Assembly (NCBI RefSeq): GCF_031501865.1
Contig: NZ_JARRCW010000002.1
Coordinates: 1-64,000, forward strand
Length of the DNA: 64,000 bases
Source: Pseudovibrio sp. M1P-2-3
GTDB lineage: Bacteria; Pseudomonadota; Alphaproteobacteria; Rhizobiales; Stappiaceae
Reading direction: 5' to 3'
Shown here: in pieces, positions 27,007-34,960 of the stretch
Position numbering within the stretch: the stretch's first letter is position 1
Layout: every line of letters begins with the position of its first letter
Notes under the pieces: generated by a model
What the model was told of the DNA's origin: nothing
The model's database searches: none
What the model saw: only the letters and a program-made list of their open reading frames with translations
Made by a program: the position numbers and the translations under genes

Positions 27007-28074
27007 ATGAATAATATTGAACTAAAGTTTATTCAGCTCCAATTTAAACTTTCAAAAGGTAAGCAAAATGATCTATTGATGCAAATTCTCCAGTTTTTGG
27101 ATGCTGGCATGACTATAACCAAGGCATTAGATAATATATATCTTTGTGAAAGTTTTGATGGTAAAAAACCCAAAGCTATAGGTGCAGTTGCTGCAAAAGA
27201 ATGGTCTCGTGTAATTAAAAATGGCTTAGGGTTAGGAGAAGCGCTGGCGGGGTGGATCCCTGAAAGTAACCGTGTAATCATTAGTGCTGGAGACGCTGCG
27301 GGAAACCCTCCAAAAGCAATAAAAAGTTACCTAAGAGTTAGTGCTGCGGGTTCTAAAATTTCAAGTGCTTTATGGGGATCTCTAGGTTATCCTATTTTTC
27401 TGTTTTCATTTGCTATTCTGTTTTTGATATACACGTCAAAGAAAATCATACCGACATTCTCTGATATGCTACCGATAGAACAGTGGCCAAGTGTACCACA
27501 TAGTCTGGCAACAGTATCTGGTTTTCTTGATAATAATATTATATCAGGCATAATACTATTAGTTCTATTGGTATTTGCTATCATTTGGAGCTTACCGCGC
27601 TGGACTGGTCGTGTACGACAATATGTCGATTATATACCACCATATTCACTATATCGTATTATTGTTGGTTCTGGATTTTTGATGTCGTTTTCAAGCATGA
27701 TGTCAACGGGTATGCCAGCACCAAAGATCTTGCCAACTTTACTTAGGACAGCTTCTCCATGGTATGCAGAAAGACTGCAGCAAATAAAATATCAAAACGA
27801 TAACGGCAATAATATTGGCAAATCTTTGTATAAAAGTGGTTATGTATTCCCCACAATGCGCGCCGTTATGAACTTGCGAGCATACTCGGAACTTAAGAAT
27901 TTCGATAGGATTGTTGAAGAGTTGGCTGATCAATGGCTAGACGAAAACATATCGACCTTTGCGAAAGTTGCAAAGATACTTAGTATTCTAGCCCTATCCA
28001 GTTTTGCTATGATTGTGCTTTGGATTTTCTTAAGTATGCAGATCCTAACGACGCACTTGAGTTCGTCTATGTAA
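27007..28074 (+). CDS. pilR: PilR-like inner-membrane platform protein (GspF family)
   Basis: A 355-residue polytopic protein with the two repeated GspF/PilC domains: the first at about 15-135 ending in the helix IFLFSFAILFLIYTS (about 136-153), a second helix at about 173-195, and the second domain up to a final helix near the C-terminus (about 325-350). It should turn the pilin-adding platform together with the PilQ ATPase. It follows pilQ with a two-base gap. Confidence 0.85.
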   Translation: MNNIELKFIQLQFKLSKGKQNDLLMQILQFLDAGMTITKALDNIYLCESFDGKKPKAIGAVAAKEWSRVIKNGLGLGEALAGWIPESNRVIISAGDAAGNPPKAIKSYLRVSAAGSKISSALWGSLGYPIFLFSFAILFLIYTSKKIIPTFSDMLPIEQWPSVPHSLATVSGFLDNNIISGIILLVLLVFAIIWSLPRWTGRVRQYVDYIPPYSLYRIIVGSGFLMSFSSMMSTGMPAPKILPTLLRTASPWYAERLQQIKYQNDNGNNIGKSLYKSGYVFPTMRAVMNLRAYSELKNFDRIVEELADQWLDENISTFAKVAKILSILALSSFAMIVLWIFLSMQILTTHLSSSM

Positions 28075-28085
28075 GAGCCATATTA

Positions 28086-29186
28086 ATGTCAAATGATTTA
28101 ATGAATGCCCGATTAGACGACACCAAGGACTTAGAAGATGCGCTGAGCAGTACAGTCGTACAAAGGTTATCAACCCTACCATTTACGGATATTTATTTTT
28201 CCGCGAATGGGAAGGTTATGATAAAGGGATTTGACTATAAAGATAATAACCTGAACGGATTACCTGCCAGTGTCCTCATGGAGTTGGATCAACTAGGCAA
28301 ACTAATCCTACGCAAAGCGGCACGACAGGATGAATTTTTTCTTGACTTTGGTGGTATTCGTTATCGGATAGCAGCTCTCAGTACAGTGCAAGGACAATTG
28401 TATGTTGCCAGAAGAGCAATGGCCAATGTCCCGAATATTCAGGATCTGAATATATTTACCCCGACTAGAGGGCGTAGATTAGCTGCGATCGGCCATAGTG
28501 GTGGCCTAATTCTCATTGCTGGTCGAACCGGGAACGGTAAAACAACAACAGCATATTCCTTATTGAAATATTACTTAAGCACGTTGGGTAATACTGGCAT
28601 TACGATAGAAGACCCTGTCGAAATGACTTTAAGTGGTCCAGTGGGTAAGCGTGGAGGTTACTGTTTCCAGACAGAGTTGAAATCAGGGCAGTCATATTCT
28701 GATGCGTTAAAAGTTGTTTTGCGTGCACACCCTCGCTTCATTCTGCTGGGTGAGATGCGCGAAGCTGAGGATGCATATGCGGCACTACGGGCAGCAATTT
28801 CAGGGCACTTGGTAATTTCAACTATCCACGCAGGTAATGTCCAGGAGGCTATTGAGGCGATGATCGTTCTTGCTGCCTCAAAAGGGATGAGTGAAACATT
28901 TGCAAGCAGTCAATTGTCTACAGGTTTAGTTGCAGTAATACATCAAAGAATGATGCATAGCAGAAGCGGCAAGTTTCAAAAAGTTAACGTAGAAACTTTG
29001 TTTATTGACAAAAATGATGCGGGAATACGAAATTTGATCAAAAAAGGGGACATCCCGAAATTGGGCACGTATATTGCCGCCCAGGCAAGTGAAATGAAAA
29101 TTGAGGATGGGGGCGGAAGCGCTAAAAGACTTGAGTCTATTACAGCTTCAAGCAAACGACTTCTAAAAAAACGAGTACATGAATAG
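28086..29186 (+). CDS. PilT/DotB (IncI TraJ)-type secretion ATPase
   Basis: A second hexameric ATPase of the PilT/VirB11 class, 366 residues from ATG 28086, which has AAGAG eight bases upstream and lies just after the pilR stop (an open frame extends further into pilR but has no site). Walker A AGRTGNGKT is at 145-153, followed by the Asp box TIEDPVEM, Walker B FILLGEMRE and His box HLVISTIHAGN. It is about the length of DotB/TraJ (about 375), the ATPase of type IVB secretion, and also of PilT retraction motors. The R64 pil operon itself lacks a retraction ATPase while traJ lies with the transfer genes, so its place inside the pil operon here is unusual. It could serve the pilus, the channel or both. 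Confidence 0.8.
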   Translation: MSNDLMNARLDDTKDLEDALSSTVVQRLSTLPFTDIYFSANGKVMIKGFDYKDNNLNGLPASVLMELDQLGKLILRKAARQDEFFLDFGGIRYRIAALSTVQGQLYVARRAMANVPNIQDLNIFTPTRGRRLAAIGHSGGLILIAGRTGNGKTTTAYSLLKYYLSTLGNTGITIEDPVEMTLSGPVGKRGGYCFQTELKSGQSYSDALKVVLRAHPRFILLGEMREAEDAYAALRAAISGHLVISTIHAGNVQEAIEAMIVLAASKGMSETFASSQLSTGLVAVIHQRMMHSRSGKFQKVNVETLFIDKNDAGIRNLIKKGDIPKLGTYIAAQASEMKIEDGGGSAKRLESITASSKRLLKKRVHE

Positions 29187-29198
29187 AGTTGGATCGAG

Positions 29199-29717
29199 AT
29201 GCAAGCAATTTATAGTATGAGTGTAATGCTGCTCCTGATTGCAACGGTCAGCTTCTTGTCTCGTGAAGTCCAGCCTTCCAAGGTGATTGATAGCCGAGGT
29301 GTAGCCCATCATATGGCTGTTTACCATACTGTTGCTGCGAAGCATTGTGCAAATACCAGCTGTGTAAACGGTGTTGTTAATGTACCTTCATATCTGCCTG
29401 ATAATTTGAGCAATTCTTACTACTCAGATGGTAAGACATTCGAAAGCATTTTCGACACTTCATCCAGTTCTGTGGTTACATATGCTGTTAGGGAACCTAT
29501 TGGAAAGGCATCCATATCATTTGAAGTATTAACGGCCGGGCTTTTATCAATTTTTGAGGGGCACTCTTTAAGTGTAGGGTACTATGATGCAAGCCTTAGT
29601 AGAATAATTAGTAGAATTCCAACAGCCGCTCCCTCTAGTTCTCAGGTAACCCTTCCTAGTCCCTTCGGTGGCAAAATACTGCCAAATGGAACCCCAACTA
29701 TACTTACACGCATTTAG
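29199..29717 (+). CDS. PilM-like pilus operon protein
   Basis: A 172-residue protein with one N-terminal membrane anchor (about residues 7-22) and a soluble periplasmic part with two close cysteines (HCANTSC, about 49-55). Length, anchor and place in the operon fit PilM of IncI plasmids (about 145 residues, inner membrane), but I see no decisive motif, and in R64 pilM precedes pilN. It is followed by the pilV-like gene with a normal AGGAGG ribosome site. Confidence 0.5.
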   Translation: MQAIYSMSVMLLLIATVSFLSREVQPSKVIDSRGVAHHMAVYHTVAAKHCANTSCVNGVVNVPSYLPDNLSNSYYSDGKTFESIFDTSSSSVVTYAVREPIGKASISFEVLTAGLLSIFEGHSLSVGYYDASLSRIISRIPTAAPSSSQVTLPSPFGGKILPNGTPTILTRI

Positions 29718-29726
29718 GAGGCTGGC

Positions 29727-31187
29727 ATGACATCTCATACTATCCATACAAAAAGGCAGCTTCATTTAAGAAGGATAAGGGGTGCTACCCTTATTGAGAG
29801 TTTGCTTGCTGTAGGCATAATTGCAGTTATGATGACAACATTCGTCAGAATGACAAATGAAACGATGATCAAAGTAAGAGCCAAAGCACTGGCAGATCAG
29901 ATAATTGATATTCGGGTAGCCGCTACAGAGTATATAAAAGCAAATAAAACATCTCTTCAGTCAACCGCCCCTTCAGCACCCTTAGTAAAAGTTGTTTCTG
30001 TAGGACGCACATCTGCAACAGCAACAATACCAAGCACTTCCTTACAGGGTATGGGCTTCCTTCCTGACAGCTACATTAACAAAAACGGATTTAATCAAAA
30101 ATATGCTCTCTTGATCCAAAAAAATAGTTCTGGTGGACTTAATGCGCTAATAACATCATATGACGGCCTTACAATTTCGGATGATCTCCTAGGATTTATT
30201 ACCACCTTCGTTGGAGCCAGCGGGGGACATATGCTGTCAAATCCTTTAAGTGGTACTTCAGGCTACATCACTGGCTTTCAAGGTGGCTGGCAAGACAAAG
30301 CAACCAACTGGGGTACAACTGGTGTCAAGCCAAGTAAGGGACATTTCATGTCAACTCTGGCATTCACCGATGAGGGACTTCTTACTGACTATCTTTATCG
30401 CAATGATATAGGAATTCCAGAAGCAAACAGGATGAACACGTCTATAGATATGAATGGACACTCCCTTGAAAATGTTAGCAAAATTACAGGTAATACGGAT
30501 CTTGAAGTCGGCAACAATCTGAAAGTCGTCCTTGATGTTTGGTCTGGTCAGGATGTGCTAGCCAGCAGAGATGTACATGCAAATAGAGATGTATATGCAA
30601 ATAGACATATAGTTGCTAAGTCAAATGTCGTAGCTGAAGAGCACTTGAAAGCTAGATTGAACCTTTATGTTGATGGTAATAGCTACTTGTCTGGAGACGT
30701 GACAGCTGAACAAAATCTTGGAGTAGCAAACACAGCTACCATTAAAACCACCAAAACCGAAGATTTACAGGCTGATAAAATGGATATGGACTCGGTTGTT
30801 TATAGTACAGGCCGAGGGATTTCTGCTGGTGATAATATTAAATTATCAGACCTGCTGCCACGGATGGTTGCTCAATATTCCTATCAGCGGCTGTCAACGC
30901 AAACTAGCACCCAACGATTGGTGTATAAACCGCAATGCGGTGGAGATCCAAGCCGCGCTAGAATTTTTATAAATAGAAAACAAAACTCCAATAGAGCCCG
31001 ATATCTTAATGGTCTACGTTATAGTAGAGGCACTATCATTGATGACGATTCATATGTGGATGTATATGATGATGTGTATGCGGTTAGTGTTGATAGTAAT
31101 TTCTGGCGGGTGGAGTTCCGTGGTCAGGAAGATATGCCCGGAACTGCAAAGGCTGTTATTGCCCGCACATATTGTTTTTATGGCTGA
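29727..31187 (+). CDS. pilV: PilV-like minor pilin/tip adhesin
   Basis: A 486-residue type IV pilin-like protein. The prepilin signal RIRGATLIESLLAVG gives cleavage after Gly19 and keeps Glu at mature position 5. The shufflon-protein N-terminal fold follows to about residue 240 (including the GFLPDSYINKNGFNQKYAL and IGIPEANRMNTSID parts typical of PilV). Residues about 245-370 are a regular beta-solenoid-like stretch with short repeats such as SRDVHANRDVYANRH. The C-terminal 100 residues (three Cys) should be the recipient-recognition tip. In R64 this C-terminal end is switched by the rci recombinase; I see no shufflon repeats or rci here. The radical SAM genes begin 13 bases after its stop. 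Confidence 0.85.
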   Translation: MTSHTIHTKRQLHLRRIRGATLIESLLAVGIIAVMMTTFVRMTNETMIKVRAKALADQIIDIRVAATEYIKANKTSLQSTAPSAPLVKVVSVGRTSATATIPSTSLQGMGFLPDSYINKNGFNQKYALLIQKNSSGGLNALITSYDGLTISDDLLGFITTFVGASGGHMLSNPLSGTSGYITGFQGGWQDKATNWGTTGVKPSKGHFMSTLAFTDEGLLTDYLYRNDIGIPEANRMNTSIDMNGHSLENVSKITGNTDLEVGNNLKVVLDVWSGQDVLASRDVHANRDVYANRHIVAKSNVVAEEHLKARLNLYVDGNSYLSGDVTAEQNLGVANTATIKTTKTEDLQADKMDMDSVVYSTGRGISAGDNIKLSDLLPRMVAQYSYQRLSTQTSTQRLVYKPQCGGDPSRARIFINRKQNSNRARYLNGLRYSRGTIIDDDSYVDVYDDVYAVSVDSNFWRVEFRGQEDMPGTAKAVIARTYCFYG

Positions 31188-31200
31188 GGGCTTTGAGTAG

Positions 31201-32295
31201 ATGCCGGTTGTTTACCTAAAACCTACCAATAGATGCACCATTGGGTGTTCTCATTGTTTTTTGCCTGAGTCCGTTAGGATGAGCAAAGAAAAAATGAGCG
31301 AAAAAACACTACACAAAGTAGGTTACTTCCTAAGTGAGGCTCAAAAATATGGCGATAAGCGAACCCCTCATATTATATGGCACGGGGGCGAGCCGTTATC
31401 CTTATCTGCAAATTACTTGTCTGGCGCTGTAGAGATATTGAAACAATATCTGCCAAAATTTACCCAGTCGATACAAACATCCTTGATACCATTGAAAGAT
31501 GAGCATATCCCGTTTATCAAAAAAAACCTTAGATCAAGGATAGGAAGCTCCATTGACTTTGGTCCCAGAAAGTTAAATGGATCCGTTTCAACTTACCATG
31601 ATATATGGCTCAAGAAGGTTGAAAAAGCGCGCTCTGCTGATATTGAAGTTATCCCGACTATGGTCGCATGTAAGCACCACATAGGCCATGAACTTCAAAT
31701 ATTAGATTGGATGGTTTCCCATCATTTTAAGATATTCTCTGTAGAAAGATACAATAACTTTTCTGACAATACTATATCGGTTGATCGGCCTTCAAACAAA
31801 GAGCACGCTCAGTTTTTGAATAATCTGTTTGATGCCCTAATGGAGCGGATGAGGAAGACAGGATCTTCTCCCTTGGTTGGAGCTATCAAGGCCGCAATAT
31901 ATGGTATTATTTACGGCCTACAAGGAGACCGATGGGGCGGTGGTTGCCAGACCAGTTTCATTGTGATTGAACCTGATGGTAGCTTGAATAGTTGTCCAGA
32001 TCGCAGTTCCTTTGAAGAAGCATTCAGTAATGTTACTGATGGTTATACCGCCTTTATAGGCTCATCACTTCGCCGAAAATGGACAAGGTATCAGACTTTT
32101 GGTCACCGGAATAGCAATTGTTCAACCTGTGAAAATAGCTCGTTCTGTAAATCAGGATGCCCAATAACATCAAATAATCTTCTCGATGAAGGTAATGAAT
32201 GTTCGGGGTACTATTCGCACCTGAAGTTTATACGAGGGTGGCTAGAGGTACCGGGGAATAAGGAGCTTGCATTGACCTACTGCGCTCAGGCTTGA
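31201..32295 (+). CDS. Radical SAM/SPASM-type peptide maturase A
   Basis: A 364-residue radical SAM enzyme that should use a [4Fe-4S] cluster and S-adenosylmethionine to start radical chemistry on a peptide. The cluster motif C-x3-C-x2-C is at Cys12, 16 and 19 (RCTIGCSHC) and the SAM-binding GGEP at 62-65 within WHGGEPL. The C-terminus (about 240-345) has a SPASM/twitch-like set of cysteines: GGGCQTS, LNSCPD, NCSTCENSSFCKSGCP and ECSG. It follows pilV by 13 bases and is followed by a partner protein and the CXXX precursor at 33127. It is clearly a paralogue of the enzyme at 34960: motif positions are identical and long stretches agree. Substrate assignment to the CXXX peptides is by neighbourhood. 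Confidence 0.88.
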   Translation: MPVVYLKPTNRCTIGCSHCFLPESVRMSKEKMSEKTLHKVGYFLSEAQKYGDKRTPHIIWHGGEPLSLSANYLSGAVEILKQYLPKFTQSIQTSLIPLKDEHIPFIKKNLRSRIGSSIDFGPRKLNGSVSTYHDIWLKKVEKARSADIEVIPTMVACKHHIGHELQILDWMVSHHFKIFSVERYNNFSDNTISVDRPSNKEHAQFLNNLFDALMERMRKTGSSPLVGAIKAAIYGIIYGLQGDRWGGGCQTSFIVIEPDGSLNSCPDRSSFEEAFSNVTDGYTAFIGSSLRRKWTRYQTFGHRNSNCSTCENSSFCKSGCPITSNNLLDEGNECSGYYSHLKFIRGWLEVPGNKELALTYCAQA

Positions 32296-32333
32296 ACAAC
32301 TGGTTTCAGTAACCATTATTGAAAGTTTTCCAT

Positions 32334-33134
32334 ATGATTACACTATCAAAACTTGTCGCAGATGAAGGGGGAAAGCCAACAGGCATCCCAGAAGGTATAG
32401 TCGCCATCGGATCTAGCAAGAAAGTACATGCTATCTGGGGCCTACAGCTCAATTGCAATGATAACTTGAGTACACTAAATCACTATATTTCTAGCTCGCC
32501 ATATAATATCAAAGAGGTCAGTATATCTATCGAGTTGAATGATGGAAGCCTTTGTGAAGATTGGCTGGATGTAGTCATTTATTTGGTCAGCACAGGGATA
32601 AATGTCATTGTAGAAATCAATCCACACCAGCTTCTTCAGGTCAGGGATTTTTCCAGTTTATTAGATGACCTTGAGCACTTAGATGTGAGTGTAAGCCTCT
32701 TTCCGTCATATAAAAGTAACCTGAAGGAGCGGGAGGATTTCTACAATGACTTAGAGATACTTACTTTGCGATACATGCAACACACACATAGCACAAGGCA
32801 GATATATCCAATTGGATCATTCTTACGTGGAATAGTTCAAGAGCATCTAACTGGCAACTTACACCCTCCTCTCGCACGGGGGCCCAAATATGTTACACAT
32901 CGGATGCGGTTTTTTTTAAGCGAAGCAGATGAGCAGAGAATTCTGGAACGTATTAAACCAATCCTTGTAGGGGGTGCTGGAAACTTGCGCTCTACAATCA
33001 ATCTATCATTAAATGCCCTCCATAGGGATATAAAAGAAAAGCTCAACAATACAAAAAGTAAAAAAAATTTAAATAACCTTCTAAAAAAACAAGTAAAGTA
33101 TAAACTTAAAGAAGAGTATAGAAAAGATGCATAA
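32334..33134 (+). CDS. Partner protein of the CXXX system, copy 1
   Basis: A 266-residue soluble protein from ATG 32334. I do not recognise a named domain, but it is clearly related to the protein at 37592: both run M-I-x-L-S near the start, then D-W-L-D-[AV]-V-I-Y-x-[VS] and I-N-[TV]-I-V-E-[IV], a L-D-V-S-[VI]-S-[FL] strand, and a C-terminal half with H...L-S/S-D-E. The pattern of paired hydrophobic strands and helices resembles a degraded TIM-barrel or radical SAM-like fold without the cysteines. The last 40 residues are very lysine rich. Its stop overlaps the precursor start by eight bases, which suggests production in a fixed ratio. It may be a peptide-binding chaperone or a helper enzyme for the maturases. 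Confidence 0.75.
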   Translation: MITLSKLVADEGGKPTGIPEGIVAIGSSKKVHAIWGLQLNCNDNLSTLNHYISSSPYNIKEVSISIELNDGSLCEDWLDVVIYLVSTGINVIVEINPHQLLQVRDFSSLLDDLEHLDVSVSLFPSYKSNLKEREDFYNDLEILTLRYMQHTHSTRQIYPIGSFLRGIVQEHLTGNLHPPLARGPKYVTHRMRFFLSEADEQRILERIKPILVGGAGNLRSTINLSLNALHRDIKEKLNNTKSKKNLNNLLKKQVKYKLKEEYRKDA

Positions 33135-33720
33135 GCCCCCTCCGTCAATTTCAATTCTATCTACTGCTGTACTCATTCAGATATTTGCAGGTATCGCAGA
33201 TGCTGCCCATTATCAAGATGGTATACTTGAGGTTGAATACCCATCTGGGTCAAAAGAGAATGGAATATACTTGGCAAGTCCGGAATACACACTATTACAG
33301 AATATGATCAATAACGTTCATATTAAAAATGCCATTGAGCCTGCATTATTAAGTATTATCAATAATATTGGTGTAAATGGTAAAAGCCTTGCTGATGAAT
33401 ACTTGCCACAGATTTCGGATTTATATGCACAATACAGTGGTGATGGATCAGATGACTTTACAATGCCAAGCCCGTCCGATCAAATGGATATTGGTTGTCA
33501 TGCTGCATGCTATAGTAACTGTCATGCACCAGATGATGATGAAATAGGATCTGGCGAAGACGAAGAGGTTGATCCAGATGATCCTAATTTAGATGATGAT
33601 GACGAAGATGATCCAGATGATCCTAATTTAGATGATGATGACGAAGATGATCCAGATAATCCTAATTTAGATACTGGTGATTCTGGAGACCCAAATTTAG
33701 ATGATACTTCTAGTCCATAA
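33127..33720 (+). CDS. Exported precursor-like protein with three CXXX repeats and acidic tail
   Basis: Residues 1-26 form a Sec-type signal peptide (hydrophobic ILSTAVLIQIFAG, Ala-x-Ala cleavage at ADA|A). A middle region of about 90 residues is related to the protein at 37156 (SLA-x-x-YLP-x-[IL]-S, then Y-A, then DDF). The candidate core C-HAA-C-YSN-C-HAP starts at Cys124, with further Cys at 128 and 132. These are the only cysteines in the protein. From residue 136 on the sequence is almost only Asp, Glu, Pro, Asn, Leu and Ser, with a 13-residue repeat. Flanked by a partner protein and radical SAM genes, it looks like a RiPP-type substrate that is altered before export. CXXX-repeat peptide systems with dedicated radical SAM maturases are known as a predicted class; this protein's size, signal and tail are unlike a short leader peptide. 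Confidence 0.75.
   Translation: MHKPPPSISILSTAVLIQIFAGIADAAHYQDGILEVEYPSGSKENGIYLASPEYTLLQNMINNVHIKNAIEPALLSIINNIGVNGKSLADEYLPQISDLYAQYSGDGSDDFTMPSPSDQMDIGCHAACYSNCHAPDDDEIGSGEDEEVDPDDPNLDDDDEDDPDDPNLDDDDEDDPDNPNLDTGDSGDPNLDDTSSP
33571..33687 (+). repeat. 39-bp tandem repeat coding for the acidic tail
   Basis: Three units of 39 bases start at 33571, 33610 and 33649. The first two are nearly identical and code for 13 residues of the form DPDDPNLDDDDED; the third has diverged after DPNL. The period is a whole number of codons, so copy number can change without breaking the frame. Confidence 0.8.
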
Positions 33721-33811
33721 AGCAAAGCTGCCTGATATGGATAAATGCTTGACCTTTGCTCTAGGTATTGTAAAAAATTAGCACAAATCTAATCTAATAT
33801 AGGATAAAAAA

Positions 33812-34960
33812 ATGGGCATTAATGTTGTTATAATTAAGCCAACTAAGTTTTGTAATGCCCAATGTACATACTGCTCTGCCCCTCCGGAAGCAAATGGGGC
33901 CCCTAAATGGTCTCAGGACCGATTTCGAAGGTACTTTGATAAGCTGGCTCCCCACTTAAACGAGAAAGCCCTACTATTGTTTCATGGTGGTGAACCTATG
34001 TTAATGGGGCCTGACTTTTATTGGAAAGCTTGGGAATATGTGAGGATCACGCATCCAAATTTACATTTTTCGATGCAAACGAACATTCTAGGATATGAAA
34101 GCTCTAGGTGGAAAGACCTTCTTAAAGGGCCGTTTAAAAGTTCGGTTTCAACCAGTTATGATCCTGATGGGATTAATCGTACTTATAAGGGATCCGGTGA
34201 GCTTTACGGGCGAATTTTTTGGAAGCGTCTTGATAGTATGCTTGCTGATGGTTTTCATCCTAAGGTGATCGGAACATACACAAATGACACTATAGCTACA
34301 TCTCATGAAATGTATGATACTGCAAAGTCCTATGACAATCAGACATTTGATATCCGCGTTAACTACCGGTACCCGGCTGGGCGAGACCATGGTAGTGGGG
34401 AGATGCTATCACCTGATTTATATGGGAAAGTCTTGATTGAGTTATATGATCGCTGGATAGCAGATATGCCCAGTTTTGATGTGACACCTGTCGATGAGAT
34501 GTTTAAAGCAGTTGTTGGCTTAGAGACAGCGCGTTGCCCATGGACAAGAACTTGTGGTGGACGTTTTCTTGGTGTTGAGCCAAATGGAGATGTCTATAAT
34601 TGTTCCGAATTTGCCGATCTAGGGGACACTGACTACTGTTTTGGTAACCTTGAGACGGATTCTGTCGATCAGATGCTCATGAGTGGTCCTGCTAAACTTA
34701 TGCGCTTACGACGAATAAAACTTCCTGTCGATTGTACTACCTGTTCACACTTTAAGGAATGTGGAGGAGGTTGTATGCGTGACGCAGTTTTGTATGGACG
34801 AGGCCTTGGGGGGAAATTTTATTACTGTTGGAGCTGGAAGCAGGTGTTTGCTCACATAAAGAATTCCATCCTGGATGGGAGGGCTGATGCTATGATTGGA
34901 CGGTACCAACTTAGTCCAGCAACAGTCAAAAGTCGTGTAGGAATGGATTGGGCGGTATAA
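33812..34960 (+). CDS. Radical SAM/SPASM maturase B
   Basis: A 382-residue enzyme with C-x3-C-x2-C at Cys14, 18 and 21 (FCNAQCTYC) and GGEP at 59-62 (FHGGEP). The C-terminal SPASM region is well kept: CPWTRTCGGRFLGVEPNGDVYNC, then C-x2-C-x5-C-x3-C (CTTCSHFKECGGGC) and a last Cys near YYC. It resembles anaerobic sulfatase-maturating enzymes and other SPASM peptide-modifying proteins. It is more like a typical SPASM enzyme than A or A'. The start has AGGATAAA eight bases ahead of the ATG, and the stop overlaps the next ATG (TAATG). It is read in the same operon, right after the acidic-tailed precursor. Confidence 0.9.
   Translation: MGINVVIIKPTKFCNAQCTYCSAPPEANGAPKWSQDRFRRYFDKLAPHLNEKALLLFHGGEPMLMGPDFYWKAWEYVRITHPNLHFSMQTNILGYESSRWKDLLKGPFKSSVSTSYDPDGINRTYKGSGELYGRIFWKRLDSMLADGFHPKVIGTYTNDTIATSHEMYDTAKSYDNQTFDIRVNYRYPAGRDHGSGEMLSPDLYGKVLIELYDRWIADMPSFDVTPVDEMFKAVVGLETARCPWTRTCGGRFLGVEPNGDVYNCSEFADLGDTDYCFGNLETDSVDQMLMSGPAKLMRLRRIKLPVDCTTCSHFKECGGGCMRDAVLYGRGLGGKFYYCWSWKQVFAHIKNSILDGRADAMIGRYQLSPATVKSRVGMDWAV

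Noticed and set aside
29727-31187. Shufflon (site-specific inversion) at the 3' end of pilV
   Set aside because: I see no repeated inversion sites, no alternative C-terminal cassettes in reverse direction and no rci-like recombinase nearby.
33522-33725. Ser-rich minus-strand frame opposite the acidic tail
   Set aside because: It is only the reverse reading of the Asp-rich repeats.
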